Under the pieces are notes generated by a model. The model saw nothing but the letters and a program-made list of their open reading frames with translations. It was not told the origin of the DNA and made no database searches. From assembly GCA_963556255.1 (NCBI GenBank), contig OY744609.1, positions 24,202,634 through 24,266,633 on the forward strand: a stretch of 64,000 bases of DNA, given 5' to 3'. The position numbers were made by a program, and so were the translations under genes. The DNA is from Allolobophora icterica. Its lineage: Eukaryota > Annelida > Clitellata > Crassiclitellata > Lumbricidae. Shown here in pieces: positions 1-12,472 of this stretch; position 1 is the stretch's first letter, and each line of letters starts with the position of its first letter.

Positions 1-980
1 GTAGACCGTCTTCGGAAATTCCGGCTATCTTCTGTCTGACCAAAGCTGGTGTTTATAGCACAAGCTGTACTGAATACTTGTAACTGAATGTGCCAAATTT
101 AGATGTGGGCATCTACACTGTGCATAACCCCTTCTTGTCCACAGTTGAGTGACTCCTTCCCCTTGTTGCAGACGCCCGTAATGGATGATGTGTATAGTGC
201 ATCTCTACCATACCGCATGGTGTGATCTTGGGGTTGTTAGGGCTAAGGTATTTCTTCTACATTGCAATGGGTTGTATGAGTTGACACCATGTTTTGTTTG
301 ACACCAAATGATCTGATTAGTATCATTAGTTGAACCTTAGACACAATGATGAAAGTCTCGTGTGACTGGCTTTGGTGATTGGAAAAATATGTTGGACAAT
401 AGTCTGTAGATGTTTAAAAATTTTTTTCTAAAATTGGTTTCTGAGGATCTTGTTATGAAGCAGGGAGAGTTTGTTAAATTCATGTGGTTGAGTTGACTGT
501 GAACCCATCTGTCTCCCAATACCTAAAGCGCGTGATGTTTGCAGCAATGCATTATGGGCAGATACAGAGCATACATGTTCAACGCTGACTCTAACGTATA
601 TTCCGCCTGAAATTGTAATGTATTGCATGAGTAGTTGAGACCAAACTGACACAAGAGACCAGAACAAACAGATGCAGGAAGAGAGTTCAGAATTTGGTTC
701 CAGCAACCAAGAAGCTCGACCACCAAAACAGTTCAAGGGTTTGTTACAGAGAAATGCAGTTCAACAATTGGTTGAATAGTGACAAATCCGGGTTGAAGAC
801 TCGTCTAAGTATTATTGTAAGCTCCAAATTCAAACAAATCCTTTGCTGAACAGGAAGCCAATGCAAAGATTTAAGTGCAAAGGTATTATGCTTATATTTT
901 GTTGCTTAAGTTATGACTGGGTAGTACTATGATGAATCTGTAGAAGAAGGTTGTGACATTAGTCATCATTTGTTACACAG
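1..980. other. stretch without a recognised exon; small LINE relic
   Basis: No long open frame is present. Minus-strand bases about 816-873 read LKSLHWLPVQQRI, the C-terminal motif of a CR1-like reverse transcriptase, so a LINE relic lies here. A possible small exon ends at 738 with a donor in the right phase to join 981, but its translation does not look like SANTA. Confidence 0.35.
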
Positions 981-1074
981 GATTATCAAATGAATTTCTG
1001 CACAGTTTCTTGGATGGTTTCCCACCAAACTGGGAGGATCTGTTGAACAGCGCTCTGACAAAACTTTCTTCAAG
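981..1074 (+). CDS. MIS18BP1: exon with the C-terminal end of a SANTA domain
   Basis: The acceptor is acacag and the donor AAG|gtttgt. The exon reads LSNEFLHSFLDGFPPNW then EDLLNSALTKLSS. The GFP.NW signature after a hydrophobic helix is the conserved end of SANTA domains. It ends in phase 2 and joins the next exon (1624) as an Arg codon. Confidence 0.7.
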
Positions 1075-4000
1075 GTTTGTTTTGACACGTGTGAATCTTC
1101 TTCACCAGTATACTATAATTTGAAATTTGTACACATTAATGCAAAATTCAAAAGAACGTTTGGCAAAATGATGCAGGAACATCACAGAAGTATGTATGAG
1201 CATTTTAGGGACTTCTCAAAAGTATTGACGCATGGATATTAAACAGATTTAAGAATGTGCAACATAAGCTAGGCTGAGTGTGTCTTATGTGTCATTTTGG
1301 GGCCAGATTGGGACTTCTGTTCAGGAATACCCGGTAGTTAGAGACAGTACCAGACATGCTGAAATTCTGGGGCCCAAATAAGTATATTGTCCACCCCAAA
1401 CCTAATTTATAGTGGACCTAATTTAGCATTTGTTTAATATGCCTGTGTGTTAGTTTACATTTGTAGTACCCATATGTGACCGATTCTCTCATAGTGAGTC
1501 ATTTGTTGCAGTTTTTCACTTGTTGAATTTTTGTAATGTAGCACAGTATTTAGTAAAGTCATGTGATTATGGAAAATGAAAATTCCATTCATGAAATTGA
1601 TTGGTGTTTTCTTACTTGAGCAGGACGCCTGGCAGCTATTCTCATGTTCAGAAAGTCCTTGAAGAAGCAAAGCCTGTGTCAGGTTCAGTGGAGGACAACA
1701 GAGGATCTTGCAAACCGGTTAAAAAAGTCAAGCCTGTGGCTGCAGTAAATGACTCCAGTGCGGCCAAGATCTTGTCAAACAAGGGGTCGAAGAATGGTGA
1801 AACTTGTTTTCAAATTTTTATTTCTAAATTTTTATTTCTAAAGAATGGTGAAACTTGTTTTCAAATTTTTATTTCTAAAGTTACAGCTAGATTAAACATA
1901 ATTTTGAAGTCCCCCAAAGTCTTTTGAATTTTCGTATACCCTTTATGCTGCAACCTGTGTGGAAATTTGACCCTCGATAGCAGTTTTCAATGCATGACTT
2001 TCAAATGAGAAGAGATATTAAAAATTCCTCTGACAAGTTTTTCTGAAAATGTCTTGCTAGAATGATAACTGATCCCCTGTACTTAAATCTTTGCATTGGC
2101 TTCCCACTTGGCAAAAAATCCTGTTTTCAAATTGGTGCTTTCTGGTTAATGGTTTATAAAACATTGAACCATAGCTAACCACAGAATTTAAAATCAGGCC
2201 TTAAAGTATTCTTCAGTGTTATTGCTACTCAGTAAGGTAATGTCGAAAGCCTTTCTCTGGTCATATTTAAAACTAGAACTGTTCTTGTTCCTGTTCTTCC
2301 TCCACTGAACCTGACACAGCATATCCACCGTAGGCTGTCTATCTCAGTGCTCTGGCCCAGCTTTTGACCTGATTGCAACTTAGTTTTGACGTGCCAGCAA
2401 TGGGCCTCAAGTGTGTATTAGGCACCAGCGCTTAGCAGTTGCTAACTACGAATTTTCTTCAGTATGCTATGTTATTTTAAGGATCGCTTGTTGTTAACGA
2501 TACAGATCCTCTGACTCTCCAGGATCTACCGGTTACACGACGCAGTGGAAGACTGGTGATTCCACCGCTTGCCTGGTGGGCCAATCAGAGAGTTATGGTC
2601 GATCCAACGAGCAATGCCACAATCATTGCTCAGGAAAACAATAATGTGCTCGATTTGCCTGTTGTACATTTCAAATCGGGAAAACAAATCCCATCTGAGG
2701 AAATCGGAGAGGAACTTGAGGAGAGTAGGAAAAAAGATTTTGACATCAGAGAGGAAAAGTCTACAAAAGATGAAAAACAAGTAATCTTTTAAAATTGTGT
2801 TTATTAATTCACCTTCTTTGTCATTGATACTCTTGCCTTAAGTACATCCATGAATCCAGATATGCTTCCTTCCTGTTCTGTACCTTTCCTTTTGCAATGT
2901 TTAGTCTTAGTGCACGACTATTTTGTCCGTCTTCCGTTTCAGCATAGTTTTTGTATTACAGCACTTTTACTGAGCCACATAAAAGCTTTGGTGGACTTTA
3001 GGACCAGGAGGCAGTCTGTAATTTTTTTATGTAACTACAGGTTATAAACACAGGCAATTTAGATACATGTTTTGCAGACAGGCAATTTAGGTACAAGTTA
3101 TGCAGACAGGCAATTTAGGTACCGGTACACGTTATGCAGACAGGAAATGTAGGGTACTCTTTTACAGGTTTTGTTATTGTTATGGTGCTGAACTTAGTAG
3201 TAAACAATATAAACAATACTCTTTTATGGGTTTTGTTATTGTTATGGTGCTGAACACACTAGTATACAATATGGCACATTCAAGGCCAGCAAGTGTGGTG
3301 AAACTCTGAGCCATAAACAGTGTTATGGTGCTCTGTGTGCATGTGTACACTTGCTGGCCTGGCCATTTCAAACGATGTGGAATTTTACTAACACATGCGT
3401 AAAGACACTCTAACATTCAGAGTATTGTGACAAACATTTTTAACGTGCACAAGGTCACACAGAAATGTGAATTGGAGGTGCAGTTAGTCAGTGGCCAGGT
3501 GAAGGGCTGTTAGACGTCCAAATTCTTGAAAGCTATCGAGAAATAGTGAGTTTTGAGACGTTTCTTAAAGAAGAGAAAAAGTTCAAACTTTGGATAAACA
3601 TGGTTATCGGTTCCTTAGGGCAGCAGAATGGAATGCACGAGAGCCCATGACAGTGCTACATCAAGGCTCAACCAAAAGACCCTTATCCGAAGATTGCAGA
3701 CTGCTAGGTGGAATGTAAGGAGACAGTAGTAGTTTGAGGTATCGTATCGTATTTGGAGATTTGTGTAGCGCTGCTCACAGCTGAGGCCACTCAGCAGCGC
3801 TCCCAGTGCGAAGGTTCCGAGAGAAGTAAAAGGTTTTAAGCACAGAAAGCGATGTAGGAAGAGATCCAGAAAGTAAGGTTAACCGTAGAGAGGAAGGAAG
3901 GGCATTCCACAGGGAGGGCAGGTAGGAGATAGGCAGGAGTGGTCGTGAGAGTATTTAGAGGTAAGACAAGCTAATTTAAATCTTATTCTGCCTGCAAACA

Positions 4001-7000
4001 CAGAGTTAGCATAATTGAGGTGAGGGTAGACAAGAGAGCAGGCTATGGTCTGTGATATTTCCTTGGTAAGAGCAGACCTTACATGACTTATTGTTCTTAC
4101 AGGATAGAAACAAGATTTGCAAAGGTTTGTTTTAAATGTGGGATTGGAGTGTGAGATTACTGTCCAAAATCACCCCAAGTGTTTTGACAGTTGTTGATAG
4201 CAGAACAACATTGCCAGCAAGGTCAACATGGCATGAAAAGAGAAAGACCGCAGTCGTTGATGTGAACCCAACGTGATTGCCTCAGACTTATCAGAGTTTA
4301 TGGCAAGACCATTGAGGCATAACCGTGCATGCTTTGAAGAGAGGCAGTTTTCAAGTATTGGTTTGCCAGACGGATCCGGTGGTGACAGAGCAATGTACAG
4401 CTGAATATCATCAGCATATTTCTGTAACTGGATTCCAAAGTGATTAGCTATGCTGCTTATTGATTGTAAATACAGGGGGCCAAGAACAGATCTCTGTGGA
4501 ACACCAGCAGTGCAGAAAAGTGCAGAATCAGACCAAGCAGTACCAATACCCATTTGCTGAGACCAATTGAAGAGGTAAGAGGCTAGCCAGTTTAAGGCGG
4601 CCCAGAGGCACCGAAACTTTTACTGAGTCTATAGATAACAGTAGCTGGTGGTCGACAGTGTCGAAAGCAGCACTAAAGTCGAGGCATACTGAGAGGCACA
4701 CCTTTCCTTTATCATTAGACGAGGAGATGTTGTCCAGCAGATGTTGTCCAGCGTAAGCGCTGACAGATGTGCGTGTTGGAACAGGCAGTCTTCTTTGTTT
4801 ATATGTCTTCTTTCTTTTTGTAGTTAGTCGAGACCAGTTCTAAAAGGCAGCGTGGTCGTCCTCGTAAGAGCACAGATGTGAAGGATCAAAAAATGGAAGT
4901 CGAAAGCTCTTCAAGCACAGGTGTTATCAAAGACAGACACGGAATCAGGTCAGAAGGTGGACAGCTAAAAGAGGACAGTGTTACTGGATCCAGACTAAAA
5001 ACATCAATACGCAGTACAAAAATTCAGTCAGACGAAACATCTGCTGCCCTAGTTATCTATGAGAACAGAAGGCAAGAGAAACATGTTAAAGCATGTAGAA
5101 GTTACAGCACACTGTCTGTTGATACAGCGTGTCACAGCGCTCAGAAGAGACAGAAACTTAACTTAAAGAATTACGAAGATTATCAGCCAGGTGGTTTTTC
5201 CTCCACAGATTGTCCACAGGTGCCTCAACGGACTTCACCGCAAACAAATAGCAGAAAAAGCCTAACGATGAACAGAAAACAATCCATGAAGTTAGACTTA
5301 ACTGAGGAAACCAGTGGGTCATCAAGAAGTCGAAGGAGTTGCAATGTTGAAAGTGACAGAAATGTGATCAAGGTCCCTGTGCAGCATGGGACAAAACTGA
5401 AAAGAGCCTTGATGCTGCCAGACTCAGAAGTAATTAAAAACTCTGAAAAACAAATAAAGCAAAACTCTGCACATTGTCATGAAAAATTGTTAAACCGAAA
5501 AGAAAATGAAAGAATGGATCATGAATTAGAAGGTAAGAAAAAGACATGGAGCGATTCAGTCATTCCTCCCAATCATAAAACAATTCTCAGAAATGAAAAT
5601 ACAGGAGAAAAGGTTGGACAAAAAAAGCTTCAGCAAAGAAGATCACCTAAAGTCCATACTCCAAGTCACAAGTCTAAAGACGTCTGCAGTAAACCATCAA
5701 GCTTGCAACAGAGATCCAGGTAAGAATCCAGGTGATCACCACAAATGAAACATTTCCTTCCTGAAAGCTGAATTTTATCAGTCTTCTTAACAGCACGATG
5801 TGAATATGGAACCAGATGTTTTGAGATGTGACTTTGCAGAGGTAGTTACCACTGAAATGTCACTATGAAATCAGTTTTTGTGAGCATTTAAATACAAAAG
5901 TTGTATCTACATGTATTTAAGGTGAACAGTTAAAATGACAAAAGTTATATCTATCTCAGTTATTATGTACTCTGTGTGATAATACAATTCTTCACTGTAA
6001 ATGTTTTGTGTGATTTTCACAACATTATAAGCAGTGTTTGGTAAACTCACACAAGAAATGAGTTAAATCAAAACTCAACTCACGCACCTCAAAATGAGTT
6101 TAAACTCAAACTCAACTCATCCTAAGTGAAATGAGTTAACTCAAACTCAGTTGTTAAATGAGTTAACTCATAAACTCGCACGTTCTAATCAAGCAACAAT
6201 TTTTCCATCACGCCTACTTGTAACAGAAAAATATTTTCCATCAAGAATACACGGTACTTCAGCCATGTTATTCTTGACTGTTAACAATATACAAAATATG
6301 CAGTGCTTAAATACTGTCCGCTAGCAGTGTTGACAACCCTCCCTGCCGTCACCACTCACCAGTATGGAAACCCGACGATATAAAAAAGGCTTGTTTCAAC
6401 ATAATATGTGCCGAAGAGTGAGTTGAGTTTAAAATAATTGACAGTTAAAACTCAAACTCACAGAAAATATGAGTTAACTCAAACTCATAACTCACACTCT
6501 TTAAGGTGAGTTAACTCAAACTCATAAATCACAGCAAGTGAGTTAACTCGTGAGTTTAAACTCGTATGAGTTAACTCATACCCAACACTGATTATAAGCA
6601 TTAAACATTACCCAAACCTTACACTGATACTTAAGTACCTAGTACTTTTTTGAGAGGCCTAAAAAGGTGCTATATAAATTTCCTGTTTCTCTATTGCATT
6701 TATCTTCAGGTTGAATTCTGATAGTGGAGAAAGCTGGTCAGCTGCAGAGGAATCTGCACAGAAGAGAACCAAGAAGCAGAGCGTAAAAGATCCCGGTTCT
6801 CATGAACCTGTAGAATTGGTCTACACTAAATGTGAGCATGATTTTTCTTCATGTATAGTTCAGCCCATCGGGTAGAAACTTTTTGCTGAGGAACTTGTTA
6901 AAATAATGCTTGATTGAAAGAAGAAGTGAGCTTTCATCTGTGAAATCTTGCTTGCCATACGGCTTTGTTCAGCGTTCCTGTGCAACTGAGAAAGTGGCAT

Positions 7001-7406
7001 ATGTTGTGATGTCAGAATGTAGGTTTCAGTTTACAGTCGTGTCACACTTTTCTCATTGGCTTTCAAACATCTGGATATTTAACTGCTCTTCTCCATCTGA
7101 CGACTAACTCATCGCTCCTCAGATTCATATCACTATGGGATTTTGCGTGCCTTTAAAAATTGTTGTAATAAAGACACTAATAATATTAGTACTTTTGTTC
7201 TTCAAAGCACCTAATTTTTCAGAAGTATTGACATAGAAAGTATTCTATGAAGACTTGAAAGCAGCTTTGCCAATGTTTGGTTCTGTTTGTACAGCGGATC
7301 CTTTGCAAAAGATGATTGTCATGCGACATGATAGTAAGAAGAGACGCGAACATGCCACGATTGATCGGTTTTCATTTCTGACCAAGGTCAGAATGAATGA
7401 AGAATT

Positions 7407-7449
<43 letters not shown>

Positions 7450-8372
7450 GGTTACTGTTGCCATTATTTTCAGTCAAACTTAACTTGATGGTGTCCATTG
7501 GCGATCTAAAAGTTTTAAGTCATAATAATAATAATAATTTTTAAGAGATTGGGCATCACTTGAACGAAGAGCACTATTTTTATATTGGATGTAATTCTTT
7601 TGATGTGCCAGCTCTTTATGTAACACTGTTCTGATGTGTCCCCTCTAACAGATGATTAAAACGGGGGTTTCTAATCTGGACTCGCTAAATACGATTACAG
7701 TGCCATTCTGGCATCAATTGATATATGCTACATGGCAGATTCTTCTGCAGGTGAATGTAGTTCATAAACAGTGGAAAATGCTCAATGTGAAAACATTTAA
7801 CAGGAAATATTGATTAATACAATAAATATATTATGTCCTGTTTTAGCATCAGTAGTTTTAATTGTACATTAGTTCGGTTACAACAAAACTGATGACGCAA
7901 AGATATCACGTGACAATAAGAAAATTAGTCCCGTGAAAGAAAATGCAATACAGAACCTTGCCTTACAACCTGAACTCCTCAGCCTCTGTTTGTATCTTTT
8001 CCAAAAGCACTTGAAGACCATTCTGTTTGATCGTGGTTGCATTTTGTTTTCTTGATTTTCTTTGACATAGTGCTATATAAATTTGCAATTGTGATTACTG
8101 TGATATGCGTACATTTGGCTAAACAAGAATTTTTTGGATATGCTTAGTTTGCAGTTTTCACTCAATAATCCCATGCTATTGAAAGTCAGAAATTTGTGAG
8201 AAATAAATATTTTCTTAAAAAAATTTTCCAGAGTCCCTTACCGATGCAAGGCTTGCCTCCGAAGCCAAGACCATCACAGCTCCATGCATCTGGCAACCTG
8301 TCTGATCCGTGTGACAGCGATGATTCTGCCAATGTCGAATACTTTTTCTCGAGTGATGAAAGCGAAACGTAA
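981..8372 (+). CDS. MIS18BP1: MIS18BP1/KNL2-like centromere licensing factor, 3' part
   Basis: Seven exons join in one frame: 981-1074, 1624-1796, 2506-2780, 4824-5719, 6710-6831, about 7241-7386 (7253 is an equally phased acceptor) and 8232-8372 (stop TAA). They encode about 614 residues. In order one sees the end of a SANTA domain (FLDGFPPNWEDLL), a CENP-C-like motif (RRSGRLVIPPLAWW), an AT-hook (RGRPRK) opening a long basic Ser/Lys-rich exon, and a C-terminus NVEYFFSSDESET that resembles the end of vertebrate MIS18BP1. Proteins of this family recruit the Mis18 complex to centromeres so that new CENP-A can be deposited after mitosis, and in many animals the CENP-C-like motif binds CENP-A nucleosomes. 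The N-terminal half, including the rest of SANTA, must lie upstream or in small exons not recognised in the first 980 bases. No SANT/Myb domain is visible in the assembled exons. The family call rests on the motifs and their order; exact exon 6 start is unsure. Confidence 0.72.
2075..2350 (+). mobile_element. degraded CR1-like LINE relic in MIS18BP1 intron
   Basis: The plus strand at about 2085-2110 encodes a broken version of the LKSLHWLP motif of LINE reverse transcriptases. It is near the reverse complement of the relic at 816-873. Many stops are present. Confidence 0.45.
2506..2780 (+). CDS. MIS18BP1: exon with CENP-C-like motif
   Basis: Joined in phase 1 to the exon ending at 1796, the protein reads DPLTLQDLPVTRRSGRLVIP followed by PLAWWANQRV. 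The pattern R-R-S-x-R-x(4)-P-P-x-x-W-W fits the CENP-C motif that contacts CENP-A nucleosomes in CENP-C and in KNL2/M18BP1 of many non-mammalian animals. The tail of the exon is charged and ends at donor CAA|gtaatc in phase 0. Confidence 0.7.
3060..3275. repeat. short tandem repeats in MIS18BP1 intron
   Basis: A unit close to ttatgcagacaggcaattta recurs three to four times at 3070-3150. It is followed by two copies of a unit containing ttttgttattgttatggtgc at about 3165-3255. No coding potential is seen. Confidence 0.7.
3735..4800 (-). mobile_element. CR1/L2-like LINE fragment with reverse transcriptase motifs
   Basis: Read on the minus strand, 4760-4560 encodes LDFSAAFDTVDHQLLL and 4553-4170 encodes GVPQRSVLGPL and KYADDIQLY. 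These are the palm motifs of a non-LTR reverse transcriptase (YADD active site). The 3' side ends near 3735 in a short ATACG-type tail. Stops interrupt the frame, so it is a dead 5'-truncated copy in the intron between the CENP-C-motif exon and the AT-hook exon. A related 3' segment lies at 15950-16320. Confidence 0.85.
4824..5719 (+). CDS. MIS18BP1: large basic exon with AT-hook
   Basis: The acceptor tttttgtag opens the exon in phase 0, matching the previous exon. About 298 codons are rich in Lys, Ser and Gln and carry KRQRGRPRKS, an AT-hook that would bind the minor groove of AT-rich DNA. The rest is probably disordered. The donor is AG|gtaaga, phase 2. Confidence 0.75.
6032..6590. mobile_element. 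non-autonomous hAT-type element in MIS18BP1 intron
   Basis: Ends are CAGTGTTTGGTAAACTC on the left and the reverse complement of CAGTGTTGGGTATGAGTT on the right. The perfect 8-bp duplication ATTATAAG flanks it (6024-6031 and 6591-6598). The body is a ladder of gagttaactcaaactcat-like repeats. An 8-bp duplication and CAGTG ends fit the hAT superfamily. There is no open frame. Confidence 0.88.
7407..7450. repeat. (AAT)n microsatellite
   Basis: Fourteen or more uninterrupted AAT units are present, just after the donor of the sixth MIS18BP1 exon. Confidence 0.95.
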
Positions 8373-9380
8373 TGCATCGTCAGTTGTGAATCACTCAGAC
8401 TGTATCATGCTGTGCTTATGGCAAGCTTAATCATAAATAAGTAGGGAAAACTTGTAAGTGTAAATCGTAATTATATATGGAAAACTGGTTAAAGTCATGC
8501 CGCTATGTACTTATTTGGCACTTACAATCTGAGTGTGTGAACAGTTGCCATCTTAGGGAGTAAACATCGTTCGAGTTTTTAATTAGCGTGAGATGAAGTA
8601 AATTAACTGCTTGTTTATAATGTGCCGCTTTTAACAATGGTCTTCAGAAGTTCTATGGTTAAAGGATATTCTGACGGAAGCACAAAAACAACTACAGCAT
8701 TCCAACAACTGGACAACTTTCCTTGTGGTTTATGGGGATCGCTGGCAAAATTATGTACTTTGGACTGAGTCCCCCTTGCTTGCATTTGACATTGCCCTCT
8801 TCCATCCCTCTTGTGGATGTTGGCACCACTAACGCCGAGCTTAGGCTACCCTGTCGGTCTTGCAGGGCTAGATGTGTTACTATGGGTATACCTGTCAACA
8901 GAGGTTCAGGTCTCGAAGGGCTGCACCCAAGCTGTAAATTGAATACCCATCCATTCTTAGGCATTACTTTTAAGTGTGTAGTGCTTGCAGCCGACGGCAT
9001 GGGATACCAGCATGCAGTTGTCACCTCAGCTCATTTAGCTGAGCTTAGGCTGGAGTCGCCAGACTTGCCAGGGCCTAGCTAGATTAGCTGTGGCTTGCCT
9101 TACTGTAATATTTCTTGGCGATACTAGTGAACTTAGGTATGCTTCCTTCATCATGTTGGGGGGCTTTAATTTTACCACTATGACAAGTTCACCACTTGGA
9201 ACAGCCCAGCCTGAAGCAGAACTTTAAGCAAACCCTGCTGCCAGAAAACTTGGGCATCCTTGGCACTCTGGTGTACAGTTGAGATTGGTGCTGTTTGTAG
9301 ATGATAGGTAATTCTCCAGGAGTGACGAGACTAATGACTCGATCAAAATGATTTTTTTCTATGAAACAATCTATCAATCT
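8373..9380. other. no recognisable gene
   Basis: This is the 3' flank of the MIS18BP1-like gene. Frames of 110-119 codons on both strands at 8692-9082 overlap each other and match no family I recognise. Confidence 0.4.
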
Positions 9381-9384
9381 AAAA

Positions 9385-9600
9385 TTGTTAAAACACTTGG
9401 GTCACTCTGGACAGTAATCTCACATTTCAATCTAACATAGCAGACCTTTGAAATCTTGTTTCTATGATATTGGATCAATATGTCACATAAGGTCTGCTCT
9501 TACCAAAAACTTGACGACTATAGTCTGCTCTCTTGTCTGCTCTTGCCTTGGTCATGTGAACTGTGTTTGCAGGTACATCTGCTTCATTTAACATGCCTGG
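9385..9600 (+). mobile_element. LINE reverse transcriptase relic
   Basis: Around 9396-9440 the plus strand encodes, across a frameshift, LG(V)TLDSNLTFQSNIA, a motif typical of the thumb region of CR1-like reverse transcriptases. The surrounding frame is broken. Confidence 0.5.
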
Positions 9601-11300
9601 TTTTATTGTGGCACTATATATATAGTTGCAAATTTTTAACTTACAAAGTGCAGTCATTTAACCGAATTTTATCACATAGAAATGTATCTTCAAATGATAT
9701 ACATGTAGGTGATTTTGCTTTTGATAGTAAATACATTTAGTAAAGTTCTAACCCAAAATTTGCACGCCTGAGGAGTGACATTTGAGTTTTAATTTTATCC
9801 AGTGACAGATTAATCAGATTAGTCAGATCCTCATTCAGAACAGGCTTGGGCATCTGGCCGTATTTTACTATTTTCATTTTGTGATACTCCTGGTTAAAGA
9901 GTGGTGTATTTGATACTGTTGCATAACCCCTTGTGTGCATTGAGTGATCGTAATGGACAAGCCCTTATGTGGCCTATAAACAAATTCTCAATTTCACTTA
10001 TTGCACCAGGATTCCAACTTTGTAGTCCTCCATCATTCCCCCCCCCCCACCCTGGGTGCTGCAGCATTTTTTTCACCGTTCTGCAGTTGAAGTGATTTGG
10101 TAGGAGTGATGGTTGTGTGCTAGTGGTGTGGTGGAAAGGGTGGATGTCGAAGATTTTGCGTATCCTGCAGGACGGGGTCAATAGTTTGATGTCATGGACA
10201 AACTTAAAATCACTTTGATATGTTTGTTTTATTCCAATCTTGCTGTATGTTGAATACAAGAACCGTTTAATAATAATAATAATCTTCGTTTATTAATTCA
10301 AACTGACAAGTATGCAGTTAGATTGCGTGATGTAGTAGTGATAAACGATAACAAGTTTAACAGGAGTCAAATTTAACTGTATGGCAGCCTGCAAGGCGCC
10401 CATCTGTCCTGCTTATTTTACAGTCGCCCCTAGGGTGTATAGGGAGTGAAATCTGAGAACCTTTGTGGGGCTATCGAACCCGCATCCTTCTGATTTTCGT
10501 GCCAGAGTGTTACCTTCAACCATCTCCTCGCCCCAGTGCAATTGATTGTAAACATGGTAGTGGTCTAAGAACTGATCGGGGTTCCTGAATATGACAAGGA
10601 GGCCATAGAAAGATTGGCTGAGGAGGGAACTGTGGCTACTTTAACCATTAATAGAAATTGAAAGTGGCTGTCCAAAAGCTGGTTAGAGGTGGTGGCCATT
10701 AGCTGTTCATCAATACTTTATACTACATGTATGTGCATTTTTAGGGTTTTCTGCATTTATGAATTTTTTAAATTTACAATTACGGTTATAGTTACTTGCT
10801 TCAAATAAGCAAATATGTTAAAAGAATTCCCATCTTTTCAGTTTGTTCCTTCTCCCTCAGAAATTTACATTGATGTGTGATGCAACACTATAGTGTTGCA
10901 GAAATGCCTAGAAATAAAATTGCATGTCTGGACAGCCTAGCTCACTGGACCCAGTGCAGATCCGCATCATGCTCACTATGTGTGCAGTATGAGCTGATCG
11001 AAAGTAGCTGATGAGGTAGTAATCCAGCCGATGTACTGTAAATATGCCCTGCTATGCATGTTGACATTCAACTATTGTATCGCCCCATTTTGCATCTGGC
11101 ATCGTTGCATAGTAGGAAGTAGGCTAAATGGCCAGGACCTTGGATTCGTCCGTAACAACGGTTGTCGATTTAAGGCCGAAGTGAAGGAAACGAACATAGA
11201 TATAATAAAATAGATATGCCTATTTATAAAATAGATATGCCTATTTATATATATCTATTTATATATCCATAAAAAAAGTCGAAAAAATTGTTGCGCTGAA
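9601..11300. other. mostly unidentified non-coding DNA with a SINE-like piece
   Basis: Bases about 10270-10530 resemble, in reverse orientation, the segment at 37540-37780: both contain a 'gcaaggcgcccat'-type core and an AAT/oligo end. This suggests a shared SINE family. No gene was recognised in the remainder. Confidence 0.4.
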
Positions 11301-11303
11301 TAT

Positions 11304-11372
11304 CTGGATTCAACGGGAATCGAACCCAGATACTCAACGCGCGCGGACAACGCTTACACGTTGCGCCACGGG
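11304..11372 (-). mobile_element. tRNA-like SINE head
   Basis: The minus strand reads CCGTGGCGCAACGTGTAAGC and later GGGTTCGATTCCCG, close to A-box and B-box promoter elements of RNA polymerase III. It does not fold as an obvious intact tRNA, so a tRNA-derived SINE or tRNA pseudogene is more likely. Confidence 0.5.
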
Positions 11373-11552
11373 CCTCAGGACATAAGAACGTCATTTAACC
11401 GCCTATTTATTCGAGAAGTTCATAAACTCCTTCGTCATTGTAAAGTTATGATGTAAAGCTGGGACTATGCAGACTGCGTGTTTCCAAGATTTGAAAGCAG
11501 AAATTCGGTTGTCTGCATGTTATAATTATTTAATTCTTTCTTAAATTTTGAT

Positions 11553-11835
11553 TTTTAGGAACGGTGGAGCTATCGGTAACGCGTTTGGTCAATGATCATG
11601 CGGTCGCCGGTTCGACTCCGTGCAACGACTTTGGGCAAGTTGTTTGCGCACACCGTGCCTCTGCCACCAAGCAGTATAATTTGGTACCGGCGTAAGCTGG
11701 GAAGTAAACGGCAAGTCCTGTGATATCACTGGCCCCGTGTCCATGACCTTGGGATTCGTCCATTGCCGGCTCAAGGGCTTAGAAAAGGAGATGAGCGCCT
11801 CACCTACGTCCCACTTGCGGATATGGACTGAATTT
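11553..11835 (+). mobile_element. tRNA-derived SINE
   Basis: A 5' region with GGTTCGACTCC (B-box) follows an A-box-like TATCGGTAACGCG. It is followed by a non-coding body that matches no gene. Confidence 0.5.
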
Positions 11836-11871
11836 ACTTTTACTTATAGGCCTAGCCTACCAAGCTATAAT

Positions 11872-12131
11872 TGCTCTTATCTTATCTTGGAATTTTATAG
11901 CGCCGCGGCTTTAATGCACTAGACATCAATGATCAATCGATGACACTCCGTAACAGCTGCATGTTTGCGAAGGTCAGTCCAGTGAGATAAAGGGGCAGGC
12001 CATAAGAACATTTAAGCTTTAAAAAAATAAGTCAAAGCAAAACGAATAGACTCCAAGGACTTACAAGTGCTAGCGGGCTGTGGAAGTGTATTCTAGAACC
12101 TTGGCTTAGCCACGGAAATTGCATAGGCCTA
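11872..12131. repeat. duplicated 240-bp block, copy 1
   Basis: This block, from tatcttggaattttatagcg to aaattgcata, recurs at 12808-13044 in the same orientation with few differences, including a deletion of about 20 bases. It is a direct repeat about 0.9 kb apart. Confidence 0.85.
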
Positions 12132-12275
12132 TGGGTAGCCTAACAAACCTTAAACTATTGCATAGATGATTTTAGGCAGTGCCTGATTTAGACTTGGTGA
12201 GGCCCTAAGCTATAAACTTAATTGGAGGCCCGTGATAAAAAAATTACACCAGGTCTCACAAACTTGAAAACATAC

Positions 12276-12472
12276 CATAGGCGTAATTTGTGGGGGTACG
12301 AGGGATACCCGTACCCCAATTTTTGGACTAATACCATACCCCGTTTTTGAACAATTCCAATCAAGATTTAATTATATTGTGCCTTCCCAGAGATCGCAGT
12401 CTCCGTCTTGCTTCGTGTATATAAGAAATTGATGCCCCCGCTTTTTAGACCAAAATTAGGCGTACGCCCCTG
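12276..12472. mobile_element. hAT-type MITE of the CATAGGCGTAA family
   Basis: This is the reverse-orientation relative of 27855-28053 and 31942-32137. It begins CATAGGCGTAATTTGTGG and ends with a CGCCCCTG terminus. No convincing target duplication is visible. Confidence 0.65.

Noticed and set aside
8692..9082. Overlapping frames of 110 and 119 codons on both strands
   Set aside because: There are no recognisable motifs, no splice context, and the frames are mutually exclusive; probably non-coding.
11304..11372. Functional tRNA gene
   Set aside because: A- and B-box-like words are present, but no proper acceptor stem or anticodon arm could be laid out by eye; SINE head or pseudogene preferred. 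tRNAscan would decide.
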